Source: Clostridia bacterium
GTDB taxonomy: Bacteria; Bacillota; Clostridia; Oscillospirales; Butyricicoccaceae
Length of the DNA: 64,000 bases
Assembly: GCA_029099685.1 (NCBI GenBank)
Contig: JAQXOO010000002.1
Coordinates: 42,184 to 106,183 of the forward strand
Direction of reading: 5' to 3'
In this document: piece after piece, positions 17,881 through 28,263 of the stretch
How the letters are laid out: each line of letters begins with the position of its first letter
How positions within the stretch are numbered: the stretch's first letter is position 1
Made by a program: the position numbers and the translations under genes
Notes under the pieces: model-generated
What the model saw: the letters and a program-made list of their open reading frames with translations, nothing else
Databases searched by the model: none
What the model was told of the DNA's origin: nothing

Positions 17881-17926
17881 ATGTGTTTTTACAGTCCCAA
17901 CGCGGCGGCTCTTCGGCCGGAGATGC

Positions 17927-17958
17927 GCGCACATACAGGGTTTGCCCTGTATGTGCGC
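17927..17958. other. Perfect 14-bp hairpin in the 3' leader-out of the SLH gene
   Basis: GCGCACATACAGGG and its exact complement with a TTTG loop, 30 bases beyond the SLH-protein stop. No U-tract follows on either strand, so it is probably an mRNA 3'-end stabiliser ahead of the terminator at 17847-17880. Confidence 0.5.
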
Positions 17959-17988
17959 CTTTGCCATCAGGGGATCTTTTGTGCCTTC

Positions 17989-20900
17989 TTATTCGTCGCC
18001 CAGACAGCGATACAGGAAGGTCACGATCTGCGCGCGGGTGCAGTCGTTGGCAGGAGAGAACGTGTTGGCAGTCGTACCGCCGGTGATGCCGTTCTCAGCG
18101 GCCCACAGGACTGCGCCTGTGTAGTAAGCGTCAGCCGCCACGTCGGTGAAGGGATTCACGCTGTCGGAGGCGGGAGACTTCTGGCTGCGCCACAAGAAGG
18201 TGACGATCTGAGCCCGGGTGCAGGTGGCATTGGGGCTGAACGCAGTGTCGCTGGTGCCCTTGGTGATGCCGTTCTCCATGGCCCACAGGACCGCGTCGTG
18301 GTAGTAGCTGCCCTCGGCCACGTCGGTGAAGGGCATCGCGTGGCTCTGCGGAGCGGGGCATCCGGCGGCGCGCCACAGGAAGGTGACGGCCTGGGCGCGG
18401 GTGCAGGTGGCATTGGGAGAGAAGGTGGTGGCGGAAGTGCCGGCGGTGATACCCTGCGCAACAGCCCAGTTCACCGCCTCCTCATAGTAGCTGCCTTTCG
18501 GCACATCGGTGAAAGGCGACTCTGCTGCCTCCTGCCAACCGGCATATACGGTTGTGTTGCCGGTGAGCTTCACTTTTGTGATCTTTTCTGTCAAAGCATT
18601 GTCTGCATACCAGCCGGTAAAGATGTACCCGCTGCGTGTGGGCGTGTAAGCGGTGAGGTCAACGGTAGTGCCGGAGCTCTTTCTCAGTGCCGTAATCTCG
18701 CTGCCGCCGTTGGTCTCAAAATGCAGCGTGTAATAGTCAGCACCGGAGTATTCCGGGTACAAATAGATCGTGTAAGTGCGGGTAGTCACACCGTCTGCCG
18801 CTGTGATGGTCACAGTGACTGTCCGCGTGAAGTAACCACCAGAAATCGAGGCCATGCCGTTTCCGGCCGTTTTGCCGTTGACGGTGACGGTGGCGCTGGG
18901 GCTTTCGGTCAGCACGGTCAGCAGATAGCTGCCGTTTTCCACATCGAACAGCTCTGCCACGCCGTCCTGGTCAAAGCTGTCCAGCGTCAGGGGTAGGCCG
19001 TCGATGGTCATAGCGGTGACGTTGGCGTTGGCGTTGGCATCGGAGGTGTTGGCCGCCGGTTCGCCGTAGCGCAGGACCACGCGGGAACCGCTCTGGGAGA
19101 AGGCGACGGGGATGGTGCGGATCTCCTCGCACGCAAGCGATACAATGCCGATGCTCTGGGTCTCCAGCAGCCGGCCGCTGTTGTCCAGCAGAGCGGCCAG
19201 CAGATAGCCGTCGCTGCCGCTGGGCTGGAGCGTATGGCTGCGGAGCTGGACATTGGCGGTGGAAGTGCCATTGGCGTTGGTCAGTTCCACCGACGTGGTC
19301 ACGCTGGCGTTGCCGCTGCGCGCCAGCAGGCTGTGGAAGGTGATGCTCTTCTGGTTGTTCTGGGTGTCGGCCTCGGGCATTTCCACCCAGGTGCCGTCCC
19401 GCAGCTGCCGCTCCACGCGGGCCTTGACGAACAGGGTCACGCCGGAGTCGGGGATCTCGGCCAGACCAGCGTCCTCCATATAGGAGGCGATGTCAAAGTC
19501 AAGCTCCTTTGCAAAGCCGGCGCTGTCGATCCTGCTCAGGTCATCCGAGCCGCTGATCGTGATCTCATAGCCCGTATCCTCCCTGCCGTCCTCGAAATAC
19601 TTGCCGTTGATGCGGGTGGAGCAGCTGGGGTCGGTGTACACACCCAGCACCACCTGGCGGCGGGACTTGTTCAGCGCGGCGGCGGACTGGTTATACAGGG
19701 TGGCCAGGAAGGTGCGGTGGCCGTCCTGCTCGCCGGTCACGGTCAGGGTGGAGATGCCCACATCGGGGTAATCCAGATAGACGGTGCCGGTGGCTGTTTT
19801 TGTTTTGTTGTCGCTAAATGTGGCGGTGACGGTGTAGGCCAGATCATCGATGGTGCTACCGGTTTTGACCACCACGGAGAGGGTCTTGCTCCGGCCGGGC
19901 AGCAGGCTCAGGTTGTTGAAGGTCTGGGTCTCATCGCCCAGAGTCACTCTGATGCTGTCGATGGCGTGGATGCCCTGGTTGGCCACGGTGAAGTTCACCG
20001 GGACATAGCTGTTGGTGGCCAGCGTGGTATAGTCCACCGTGGTGGAGACGACTTCCACAGCGTCGGTATAGGTCTCAGAGGCGCTGAGGAGGTTCACAGT
20101 CTCCTTGGGGACCTTGGCTGTGAAGGTCTTCTCCACGCCATCGATGGTGTAGGTGTACTCGACCTCCTCATAGGTGCTCGGATTCTTCTCGTCCACCGTA
20201 AGGTAGGTGCTGGCCTGGAGCACCGCCCGGACATCGGTGCCCCTCTCGGTATAGGCATCGATGGAATTCAGGTAGGTGCTGTCGGGCAGGGCGGCCACCT
20301 CCACGGCGGCGGAAGCGCCGTAGCTGGGTTCCTCCGCACTGCCGAAGTTGCTGAACTTGATGGCACGGATCACGTCGTTGTCCGCGCCGCCGGTATTGGC
20401 ATCGTTCCACAGCAGGGACAGCTCATCCAGGCTGTCCGCGCCCTTGACAAAGGTAAACTTGCCGTTGAAGGACTCGGTGGAGACCATGTCGCTGAGGGAG
20501 GCGGGCAGGTCGTTGTGGGGTGCGCCGTTTGTGTCGATGGTCAGCAGGCCGATATCGCCCTGGTCATCCGGCTCCCGATACCAGCCCAGCACGAAGCGGT
20601 CGCCGGCGGTGGTGAGATGGGGATCGGCATCGGTATAGTTGTTGGTGGTGACCCGGACGGTCTTGACGGCATCCTCTGCATTGCCGGAATCGGTGTTCAC
20701 CAGGGCGTAATAGATCTCGGTGTCTGCCGCCTTGTCATCGGTATCCTCCACCGTGTAGGCGACGAGGGCGGTGCCATCGATCATCTCGATGGACATACTG
20801 CTGACGCTGCCGGAGCTGCCGTTGTAGAGCGTGTAGGTTTCCTCGCTCCAGCTGTCGTTTTCGTAGATCTTGAACAGGATGCGGTTTTCGGTGTAGGTCA

Positions 20901-23900
20901 GCAGACTGTCGCCCTGCTGCACCGAGCGCCAGGCCGCCACGGCCTTGGAGCCGTCGGCGCTGATGGCGATAATGGGGGTGAGCTCCTGAGTGGCGTTTTG
21001 GGTCAGGCGGGTGGTGGCCCACTTCTCGGCCTCGCCGTCCCAGATGGAGGCCACTACCTCCAGACCGCGGGTGAGAGCAAGCTGCTCTTCCTGGGTGACG
21101 GTGGCGCCGGGGCTGAGATCCAGGTGGGCGCTCTGCCGCAGCCAGATGGCGGCGGCGTGATATTGATCGCCGTCAAAGTCCAGGTTGCTGTCGCCGTAGC
21201 CGTCAAAGCCGGTGGGGCTGTCGATGGCGGTGCCGTCGGGGAAGCAGTCGCCTTCCGCCCGGGAATAGCGCACCTCCACATCCTCCACGTTCGTGCTGTC
21301 TGCGTCGGAAAGGTAAACGAGGATGCTGCCGTCATCCGAGATCATGGGCATGGAGAAGGGGTAGGAGTTGGTCTGAACCAGGTCGAGTTTGTTCGGATTG
21401 TCCAGACTCATGAGGGAAATTCCGCTGTCCCCGCCCAGCCAGATGCGGTCGCCCTCTTCGAGGTACTCACGGCTCTGTACCCGGACTTCGCCGCCGCTGG
21501 TGGCAACGACTACCTGACGGTCCAGAGACTGGGCGCTGTAGGAGCTGATCTGGGTGTTTTTTCCGTCGATCCAGCCGGTTTTGTAGCCGCTTTGGTTCGC
21601 GGCCCAGGACTCGGTGATCTCGTTATAATCCTCATCTTTGGGCAGCTTCCATTGCTTGCCCACGGTGATGGATACGAGGTCGAATTTCAGCACCATGGAG
21701 CTGACGCCAACCTTCTCCCGCAGGCCGATCTTGCCGTCCAGCTGGATGAAATCGCCCTTGCTGCTGCCCTCTTCATCCCCCCGGCTCAGAATAAGGCTTT
21801 CGGTGTTCAGCTCCACGTCGCCGTAAGCGCCGACGGTAAAGGCGATGCCGTATTTGTCAATGCCAAGACCGCCGTAAAGCTCGATGAAGGCGTTGACGCG
21901 GATGGAGGTGAGATAGTCATTGATGGCCTGGGCCATTTCCTTGGTGCCCTGACCGCTGCCCAGTGCCTCAGCATAGCGGATGGCGGTCTCCAGCGTGACC
22001 ACCAGGCCGCCGCGAAGGACAACGCCGTAGTTATAGAGAATGGGCTTGAACCTCTGCTTCTGGATGGCCTTTTCGATCTCCTTGCCGAAGCGCATCGCCC
22101 CGCCGGTGGTGAGAACCTCCCACCGGCCCTCGTCGAAGTTATAGCAGATCTCGGCGGTCATCCAGCCCTGCATCACTTTGCCCGTGCCGACCAGCTCGGA
22201 CATCAGGGCGGAGTTGTCCTCCTGCAGGCGTTCGAAATAGGTGCCGTCGGACATGGCCTTAAAGTCGCCGACGGTGAACCCGGCGAATGAGACCTGCTCC
22301 AGATCCTGTACCAGATGGGCCGGTTCCACATAGATGCCGTTCTGGTCATAGCGCAGGTCAGACATGAGGGTGGTGTCGTATCCCGTCCACACGTAGGCGG
22401 AGAAGATGGTGGGGTCCTCCGTGGGCATGAGGACGGTGCGGATCAGTCCCAGCTTGGCCCCGACCCCCTCCAACAGGCTGAGGGCGTCGATGAGGTCATC
22501 GGCTATCTTCAGGACCTTGTTGTCGAGCTTGGGGTAGACACTGGATCCGGCGAGGGTCAGCTTGGACATCAGGCCGATGACGGACTCGGACTCGGAGACC
22601 TTTTCCACCGCCGTCATGTCAATGAGACCGAAGGGCAGGGTCAGGGTACGCTCCATGGCCCCTCTGCCGTTGTAGAGCACCAGTTCCATGGGGATGCGGG
22701 TAGTCGCCTTGAAGTCCCCGAAGCTGGCAGTATTGATGATGGTAACATTTTCCAGCAGGGGGATGGAGGAGAAGGGATAGGAGGCGGTGCGGGCGCTGCC
22801 GTGGGTCTGGCCGGAGAGTTTCACCGCCGTCTCCTGGGTGCGGACATCGAAGGAATACCCGGTGTCCTGGGTGGATACCTGTTCCATGCCCCAGAGCATC
22901 ATCCGGGTAGACAGACGCACGGTGGTGTAATCGGCGCTGGGGCCCACCACACCGGTGTGGCGGCGCACATTGATCTCCCGGCCGGTGTAATAATCCACCG
23001 TCTGGGTGGCGACCACCGGCTTGGCCCCGTTGGCCGCTGTCAGCGTCAGCAGATTGCCGCCGGAGCGGATCACATCCGACTGGGTCATCCGGGTGTCGAA
23101 CTCCACCAGCTCGGGCTGGTATTCGTCATTTTTAAAGCGCAGCTCAAAGACAAAGCGGATGAGATCGCTCTGGTCCGGCTCACTGTCCGAAGCATTCCGC
23201 TTGAACTGGGTGCTGTCCATGTACACCCGCAGAACACCTTTGCTATCGGTGGTAAAGACCTGGTCCTCCCTGCCGTTCAGGTCGGCGGTGTCGTCGTTGG
23301 TCGTGGAGAACTTGGCGCCGGGGCAGTAGGCGGTGTCCCGCTGGGAAGCGTCCGTCACCTGATCCAGGTTGCGGTACACGCCGCCCCGCAGGGTCACCTT
23401 GGCGTTGGACAGGGGGGTGCCGTCGGGCTTGAAGATGGTCAGCTCCATGGAAGCGGCGGGCTGCAGCTTCACGGCGTTCAGGGGGTACAGCTCGTCATAG
23501 ACGCCGTTGCCCTCGCCGCTTTTCAGGTTGACGTTGAACGTGTCCCCCAGCATACTGGCGGTGCCCCGGTAGATCTCGTCGCCCACGGCACTGGCGCAGC
23601 GCAGGTCAGAGGCGATACCGTTGGGCTCGTACAGGGCCAGAGAGCCGTCCGAATTGCTGACGACGGTGTGGGTGTTGCCCTTGCCGTCCTCATAGGAGAC
23701 GGTGGTCTGTACCGCGGGGGTGAACTGGAAGAGGTAGAGCTTGTTTTTCAGCATCTCCACGTTGACCTTCACGCTGGAGGACAGGCTGGGGAGACTGGCG
23801 TGTTGGGCGGTGACGGTGGTGGAGCCCTCCGACAGGCCGCACAGCATCATCAGCGCCTTGGGGATGTAGTAGAGATAGCTGAAATTCTCCAGCGGCTCAT

Positions 23901-26900
23901 AATAGCTGCCCTGACGGTAGTTGATGGATACGATTTCCTGAAGCTTTTTGGCGGTGTCGGTGATGTTGGCGTTCTGGGCGCTCTCCGTGGTGCTCCACTG
24001 GAACATATCGTTGACATAGTTCCAGTCGTAGTCCCCGTAGTTGATGCTGATGCTCTCCATCAGGCTCAGCTGGCCGCGCAGGGCGGCGATGGCCTGTGCG
24101 GAATCCAGACCGTCAAACTTCGTTCCGTCATAGTTGGTGATCGTGGGGTCGGCGGAGGTGGTGGTCTGTTTGACCTGGTTTTTCAGGGTGATCTCGTCCA
24201 CCTTCTGGCCGCCCACCACCAGATCCAGCGCGCCGCTGCGGTAGACGGTGACGATGGTGGAGGCGGTGCTCCAGGTGGGGTCAGAGGCATTTTTCGCCTT
24301 GACCATGACGACGTACTCGTCCTTCAGGCCGGTGGGCGTGTCGGGGTCGAGGGTATAGCTGGCGCTGGTGGCCTGTTTCACATCGGTGATGTGGCTATCC
24401 TCGAGGATCTCGCCGTTTTTCTCCACCCGGAAGTCAAAGCCGCAGGTGGCGAGGTTGGTGGTATCCCAGTTTTCCAGCGTCCAGGTGATGTCCAGCGTCT
24501 CGTCGCTGGTGAGCAGGGGCGCTTTGGCCCAGGGAAGCGTGACCTTGGCGGGCTGGGAGCGCACCACGATGTAGGCATCGGTGCTCAGCTCTTTGGTCTC
24601 ACCGAAGTAGGTGGCCGTGGAGGTGAGGGTCACGTGATAGCCGGGGGTGTCCCCTCTGGAGATGGTGGTCAGATACTGGCCGGGGATGGTGACTTCGGTA
24701 CTGTCGCGGGCAAGCGTGTCGTCCCACCAAAGGGGGATGATCCCGCCGTTCTCATACAGCGTCACGGTGATGGGGGTGTCGTCTGTGGAATATTCCGTGC
24801 CCAGATTGGAGGTGAAGGAGAAGGTCAGGTCGGTGTCCTTCCGGGCGAAGAAGGTGTTGGCGTTGCTGGGCAGCAGGAGGGTGGGCCGCTTGTCGTCCTT
24901 CACGGTGATCTCAATGGCGTTGGAAGCCTGCGACTCCCCGACGGTGTCGGAGCCGCCGTTTCTGGACCAGAGGGTCAGGTAGGCGGTGCCCGCCTTCTTG
25001 GGGGCGATGGTAACCTCGGAGGCGCTTTGCAGGTTGTTTACCGTGCCCTGGTAGGAGACGGTGAACACATCCGGGTCGCTGGATTTCCAATAGAATTGGT
25101 CGGTCCCCTTGTAGGTGTATTCTGCCAAGGGGTTGAAATCAGCGGAGAAGATGGGGTAGGTCTGATCCTGCTTGAAGATCACGTTGTCCGTGCCGGAGGG
25201 CCATTGGTCGGCGCTGATGGTGTAAGCGTCTGTACCAGCCTTCATGATGGCCTTCTGGGTGCAGGTGGCGTAGGCACCGTAGTATTTCGCGTCTGTGCTG
25301 GTGTCGCTTTCTTCCACGTACAGTTCCACGGTGTAGTCCCTTGTGCCCTCGGCCAGAGCGGGCAGGTCAATGTTATAAACCACGCTAATACCGTCCTGCT
25401 GAAGAACGGCTTCGCTGTACTTCGTGTTCTCGTCCCCGTTGAGGATGACGGAGAGGGTGAAGGACTTATCCTCCTCTTTTTTATCATTCCAGCCGCCCCA
25501 AAGCTGTCCGGTCAGGTCGTTGTCTTTCAGACCTACCGTCACGGTCATTTGGGTGGGGTCATACTGATCCACCGTGGCGGTGACGGAATCGATGGTGTCC
25601 TTCACAGAGGCTTTGCGGATATGATTCTCAAGGGTGTAGGGGGTATCGAAGGTCACATCGGAAAAGCGGTTTCCAAAGGGATCCTTGCTGATCAAGTTAT
25701 CCTGGTTTTCGTTATAGTAGCCGAACACTTTCTTGACACGGATGCCGGTGTCGCCGGGCTGCACGGTATAATAGAACGCATAAAGATTGGAGTAAGGCCT
25801 GATCCAATCAGACTTTATGTTGCCGTAAATCGGGGCGTCGACGATAGATGAGGCGATGCTGCCTGTATCATTGTACAGGGTATAGATGCCCTGCACCGGC
25901 TCGGAGAATTCCACCAGGACGGGGATCACGTCACCGGGACGGAAGTCTGTATCCCGGGACTGAATGTAAACCTTCTTGACCGTGGGGGCGGTGGTGTCGG
26001 ACATATAGACCTTACCGCCGGTGGCAAAGGTCAGGGGGGTCGTCAGGCTGTTGGTCTCAAAGGCAAGTCTGGGGAACAGATTTTCAGAATCACCGTCGGG
26101 CCTGATGGAGATCTTCAGATCGGAAAAGTACAGACCGATACGGCGCTCGCTCAGCTTGCCCCTGTCGGTGGTGAAATCGGTGACATCCGCCTCCTTCATA
26201 AGGGCGTCATAGATGGCCGTCATATCTTTGTCATTGCTGTCGTAAGACCATTTGCCGCTGACGGCGACGGCAATTTTTTCCGCCAGATAGGCTTTGGATT
26301 GACTGGACTCGCTATATTGATACAGCGAGGTTCCGTTGGCGATCTTGGTCAGAGCGCCGGAATCATTCCGATACAGGTCAAAGTTGCATTTGGTTAGAAC
26401 CGGCATGTCGCCGTTGGCGTCGGAGACATACTCTTGGTAAACAAAGTAGTCATTGTTTTTGCTGTTGTCCACCTTCAGAAGGGCATAGGCATCCTCAATG
26501 ATGATGCTTTGGTCATCGCCGGCGCCACAATACCAGGCGCCCTGAAAACGGTCGTACGGCAAATAACTAGTGGATCCGTCGCCATCGGCATCGATTAGCC
26601 TAAAGCTGGTGGGAGTAAAGGAGAAATAGCTCTTGTTGCCGATCGTAGTCGTGTCGTAATTTGTGCCCGCCTTGAAGGAGAAGACCACCGGCGCGGAGTT
26701 GGCGGTGTCAGCAACCTTGTATTTTCCCCTCACGTTTTCCAGCAGCTCCGAGGTGCCGGAGAGGGGGGCGAACTTGAAATAGCTCTGGACGGACTGCTCC
26801 GGCGCGCCGGAGACCACCCGGCTCTGGAACAGGGCCGATTCATACCCCTGCCAGTGACCGTTTTCGCCATAGATGTGCGTGCTGGCGCCCCAGGGGTTCC

Positions 26901-27594
26901 ACGTATCGTCAAAACCATTAAAATAGGTGCGCAGCTTGCTCAGGTCCAGCTTGTACTCGATGTAGGTGTTGCTCTCGAACAGAGTGGCAGTGCCGTAGCC
27001 GTTGACAGGGATGCTTCTTGTGCCAGCGACGGCAACCTGGTCATAGACACTATCGATGCGGTTCACAAACAGGCCGGACTGGATCTGGATATCATGGGGT
27101 GCGGGGACAAAATTGCCGTTCTCCGTGTCGGAAACGCCCACCCGGAAGGTGACGATATCCCCAGATGCGCTGACCTCCTGAACCAGATGCAGGCTGTGGG
27201 GCGAAACGACGGTGGTCGAGGTGTCGTTGGCCAGCAGGCTCAGCGTATTGGCCAGCAGACCCACCTGGCTCTCCACCGAGATGGCCTGAAGGAGCAGATC
27301 CGCCGTGACGGTCTTTCCGGTGGCGTCCACGGTGATGAGGGTGTCCATGTCCTCCTCCTCACACGCGTCCAGCCAGTCCAGCAGAGCGTCCAGACTGCCC
27401 AGCCTGGTGCCGTCTTCCACGGTGAAGGTGTTGTCCTGGATCAGCTGTCCGCTGTCGTCCACCAGCCCAAGCTCGCACATATAGAGAGCGAACTGCCGGG
27501 CCTCCTCATCCGACTCCACCGCGAAAGCGGTTGTCGGCAGAAGCCCTACCAAAAGGCAGAGCGCGAGCAGCAGGCTCAAAATCCGTTTTTTCAT
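17989..27594 (-). CDS. Giant secreted S-layer-homology (SLH) surface protein, 3201 residues
   Basis: The N-terminus is a clear signal peptide (MKKRILSLLLALCLLVGLLP then TTAFA). The long middle is rich in Thr/Ser/Asp beta-type segments resembling bacterial Ig-like or CARDB-like modules, and I cannot name most of them. Around residues 2950-3020 is a Listeria-Bacteroides (InlB-type) repeat with ITALRKSSG and FTGWYADNALTEKI. Residues about 3024-3201 are three SLH domains (each with FTDV and TRAQ-VTFLWR or a close variant), which bind pyruvylated wall polymer. No LPXTG. The start overlaps the TetR-family stop by 4 bases (ATGA) behind AAAGGAGG. Ligand or function unknown; an adhesin, sensor or structural surface fibre are possibilities. 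Confidence 0.9.
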   Translation of the reverse strand: MKKRILSLLLALCLLVGLLPTTAFAVESDEEARQFALYMCELGLVDDSGQLIQDNTFTVEDGTRLGSLDALLDWLDACEEEDMDTLITVDATGKTVTADLLLQAISVESQVGLLANTLSLLANDTSTTVVSPHSLHLVQEVSASGDIVTFRVGVSDTENGNFVPAPHDIQIQSGLFVNRIDSVYDQVAVAGTRSIPVNGYGTATLFESNTYIEYKLDLSKLRTYFNGFDDTWNPWGASTHIYGENGHWQGYESALFQSRVVSGAPEQSVQSYFKFAPLSGTSELLENVRGKYKVADTANSAPVVFSFKAGTNYDTTTIGNKSYFSFTPTSFRLIDADGDGSTSYLPYDRFQGAWYCGAGDDQSIIIEDAYALLKVDNSKNNDYFVYQEYVSDANGDMPVLTKCNFDLYRNDSGALTKIANGTSLYQYSESSQSKAYLAEKIAVAVSGKWSYDSNDKDMTAIYDALMKEADVTDFTTDRGKLSERRIGLYFSDLKISIRPDGDSENLFPRLAFETNSLTTPLTFATGGKVYMSDTTAPTVKKVYIQSRDTDFRPGDVIPVLVEFSEPVQGIYTLYNDTGSIASSIVDAPIYGNIKSDWIRPYSNLYAFYYTVQPGDTGIRVKKVFGYYNENQDNLISKDPFGNRFSDVTFDTPYTLENHIRKASVKDTIDSVTATVDQYDPTQMTVTVGLKDNDLTGQLWGGWNDKKEEDKSFTLSVILNGDENTKYSEAVLQQDGISVVYNIDLPALAEGTRDYTVELYVEESDTSTDAKYYGAYATCTQKAIMKAGTDAYTISADQWPSGTDNVIFKQDQTYPIFSADFNPLAEYTYKGTDQFYWKSSDPDVFTVSYQGTVNNLQSASEVTIAPKKAGTAYLTLWSRNGGSDTVGESQASNAIEITVKDDKRPTLLLPSNANTFFARKDTDLTFSFTSNLGTEYSTDDTPITVTLYENGGIIPLWWDDTLARDSTEVTIPGQYLTTISRGDTPGYHVTLTSTATYFGETKELSTDAYIVVRSQPAKVTLPWAKAPLLTSDETLDITWTLENWDTTNLATCGFDFRVEKNGEILEDSHITDVKQATSASYTLDPDTPTGLKDEYVVMVKAKNASDPTWSTASTIVTVYRSGALDLVVGGQKVDEITLKNQVKQTTTSADPTITNYDGTKFDGLDSAQAIAALRGQLSLMESISINYGDYDWNYVNDMFQWSTTESAQNANITDTAKKLQEIVSINYRQGSYYEPLENFSYLYYIPKALMMLCGLSEGSTTVTAQHASLPSLSSSVKVNVEMLKNKLYLFQFTPAVQTTVSYEDGKGNTHTVVSNSDGSLALYEPNGIASDLRCASAVGDEIYRGTASMLGDTFNVNLKSGEGNGVYDELYPLNAVKLQPAASMELTIFKPDGTPLSNAKVTLRGGVYRNLDQVTDASQRDTAYCPGAKFSTTNDDTADLNGREDQVFTTDSKGVLRVYMDSTQFKRNASDSEPDQSDLIRFVFELRFKNDEYQPELVEFDTRMTQSDVIRSGGNLLTLTAANGAKPVVATQTVDYYTGREINVRRHTGVVGPSADYTTVRLSTRMMLWGMEQVSTQDTGYSFDVRTQETAVKLSGQTHGSARTASYPFSSIPLLENVTIINTASFGDFKATTRIPMELVLYNGRGAMERTLTLPFGLIDMTAVEKVSESESVIGLMSKLTLAGSSVYPKLDNKVLKIADDLIDALSLLEGVGAKLGLIRTVLMPTEDPTIFSAYVWTGYDTTLMSDLRYDQNGIYVEPAHLVQDLEQVSFAGFTVGDFKAMSDGTYFERLQEDNSALMSELVGTGKVMQGWMTAEICYNFDEGRWEVLTTGGAMRFGKEIEKAIQKQRFKPILYNYGVVLRGGLVVTLETAIRYAEALGSGQGTKEMAQAINDYLTSIRVNAFIELYGGLGIDKYGIAFTVGAYGDVELNTESLILSRGDEEGSSKGDFIQLDGKIGLREKVGVSSMVLKFDLVSITVGKQWKLPKDEDYNEITESWAANQSGYKTGWIDGKNTQISSYSAQSLDRQVVVATSGGEVRVQSREYLEEGDRIWLGGDSGISLMSLDNPNKLDLVQTNSYPFSMPMISDDGSILVYLSDADSTNVEDVEVRYSRAEGDCFPDGTAIDSPTGFDGYGDSNLDFDGDQYHAAAIWLRQSAHLDLSPGATVTQEEQLALTRGLEVVASIWDGEAEKWATTRLTQNATQELTPIIAISADGSKAVAAWRSVQQGDSLLTYTENRILFKIYENDSWSEETYTLYNGSSGSVSSMSIEMIDGTALVAYTVEDTDDKAADTEIYYALVNTDSGNAEDAVKTVRVTTNNYTDADPHLTTAGDRFVLGWYREPDDQGDIGLLTIDTNGAPHNDLPASLSDMVSTESFNGKFTFVKGADSLDELSLLWNDANTGGADNDVIRAIKFSNFGSAEEPSYGASAAVEVAALPDSTYLNSIDAYTERGTDVRAVLQASTYLTVDEKNPSTYEEVEYTYTIDGVEKTFTAKVPKETVNLLSASETYTDAVEVVSTTVDYTTLATNSYVPVNFTVANQGIHAIDSIRVTLGDETQTFNNLSLLPGRSKTLSVVVKTGSTIDDLAYTVTATFSDNKTKTATGTVYLDYPDVGISTLTVTGEQDGHRTFLATLYNQSAAALNKSRRQVVLGVYTDPSCSTRINGKYFEDGREDTGYEITISGSDDLSRIDSAGFAKELDFDIASYMEDAGLAEIPDSGVTLFVKARVERQLRDGTWVEMPEADTQNNQKSITFHSLLARSGNASVTTSVELTNANGTSTANVQLRSHTLQPSGSDGYLLAALLDNSGRLLETQSIGIVSLACEEIRTIPVAFSQSGSRVVLRYGEPAANTSDANANANVTAMTIDGLPLTLDSFDQDGVAELFDVENGSYLLTVLTESPSATVTVNGKTAGNGMASISGGYFTRTVTVTITAADGVTTRTYTIYLYPEYSGADYYTLHFETNGGSEITALRKSSGTTVDLTAYTPTRSGYIFTGWYADNALTEKITKVKLTGNTTVYAGWQEAAESPFTDVPKGSYYEEAVNWAVAQGITAGTSATTFSPNATCTRAQAVTFLWRAAGCPAPQSHAMPFTDVAEGSYYHDAVLWAMENGITKGTSDTAFSPNATCTRAQIVTFLWRSQKSPASDSVNPFTDVAADAYYTGAVLWAAENGITGGTTANTFSPANDCTRAQIVTFLYRCLGDE

Positions 27595-28199
27595 TTGTTC
27601 AGTCCTCCTTTGGGAATTGCGTTCGGGTTATATTTCATTACAAATAATTTCAGCGTTTCTTTCAGCACTTCGATCTGGGACTTCAGATAGAACTCGTCCT
27701 CGAACAATGCGTAGTGCACGCAGGCCCGGATCAGAATGAAGATCAGCGGCGTGATTTTTTGATAGGGGATGCCCAGCTTGCCCTCCAGGCCTTTTGCGTA
27801 TTCGGTATAACGCTGATCGACCCCTGCAAAGAATTTCCTGCCGTATTCCCTGTATTTCGGGTGGGTGTACACCTGATACATCAGGCGGTATTTCTTCCCG
27901 TGCTTTTCTGCTGTCCAGTAGGGGATCTCGTCTATAAACCGCCACAAATCCTCCACATCCGTGGGGGCTTTCGCCATAAAATCATCTTCCACCTTGCTCA
28001 TACAGTATTCGGTGGATTGGATGATGAGGTCGTCCAGATCCTTGAAATAGGTATAGATCATAGAAGTGTTATATCCGCAATGCTTCGCCAGGGTGCGGAT
28101 ACCGGTGCCGTGCAAGCCCAAATCGGCAAAACCGTTGTAGCATGTTTCCATGAGCTCGATTTTTTTGGCATTCCATTGTTCTTCTGTGTAATTCGCCAT
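27591..28199 (-). CDS. TetR-family transcriptional regulator, operon partner of the SLH protein
   Basis: A 202-residue TetR/AcrR-type protein. The N-terminal 60 residues hold the helix-turn-helix (GIRTLAKHCGYNTSMIYTYF, with TetR-like LxxxxGYNxxxIYxYFxxxxxL spacing). The C-terminal helical domain is of unknown ligand. AGAGG lies 8 bases before the ATG. It is transcribed ahead of, and overlaps, the 9.6-kb SLH-protein gene, so it probably represses itself and that gene together. An inverted repeat lies at its own transcription start. Target beyond the operon is unknown. Confidence 0.9.
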   Translation of the reverse strand: MANYTEEQWNAKKIELMETCYNGFADLGLHGTGIRTLAKHCGYNTSMIYTYFKDLDDLIIQSTEYCMSKVEDDFMAKAPTDVEDLWRFIDEIPYWTAEKHGKKYRLMYQVYTHPKYREYGRKFFAGVDQRYTEYAKGLEGKLGIPYQKITPLIFILIRACVHYALFEDEFYLKSQIEVLKETLKLFVMKYNPNAIPKGGLNK

Positions 28200-28214
28200 T
28201 CAATCGCCTCTTTC

Positions 28215-28263
28215 ATTTAAATCGTTCGTTTTGAATTATAATACATTCACATGGAAAAAGCAA
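28215..28263 (-). promoter_or_regulatory. Promoter and candidate TetR operator
   Basis: On the minus strand TTGCTT (28263-28258), 17 bases, TATAAT (28240-28235). Overlapping the -10 edge and the start point is an inverted repeat ATTCAAA-N8-TTTAAAT (28236-28215, one mismatch). Position across the start site fits repression by the first gene product. Confidence 0.6.

Noticed and set aside
22315..25851. An 1178-codon plus-strand frame opposite the SLH-protein gene
   Set aside because: Antisense to a gene with signal peptide and SLH domains; no SD, shadow-type composition.
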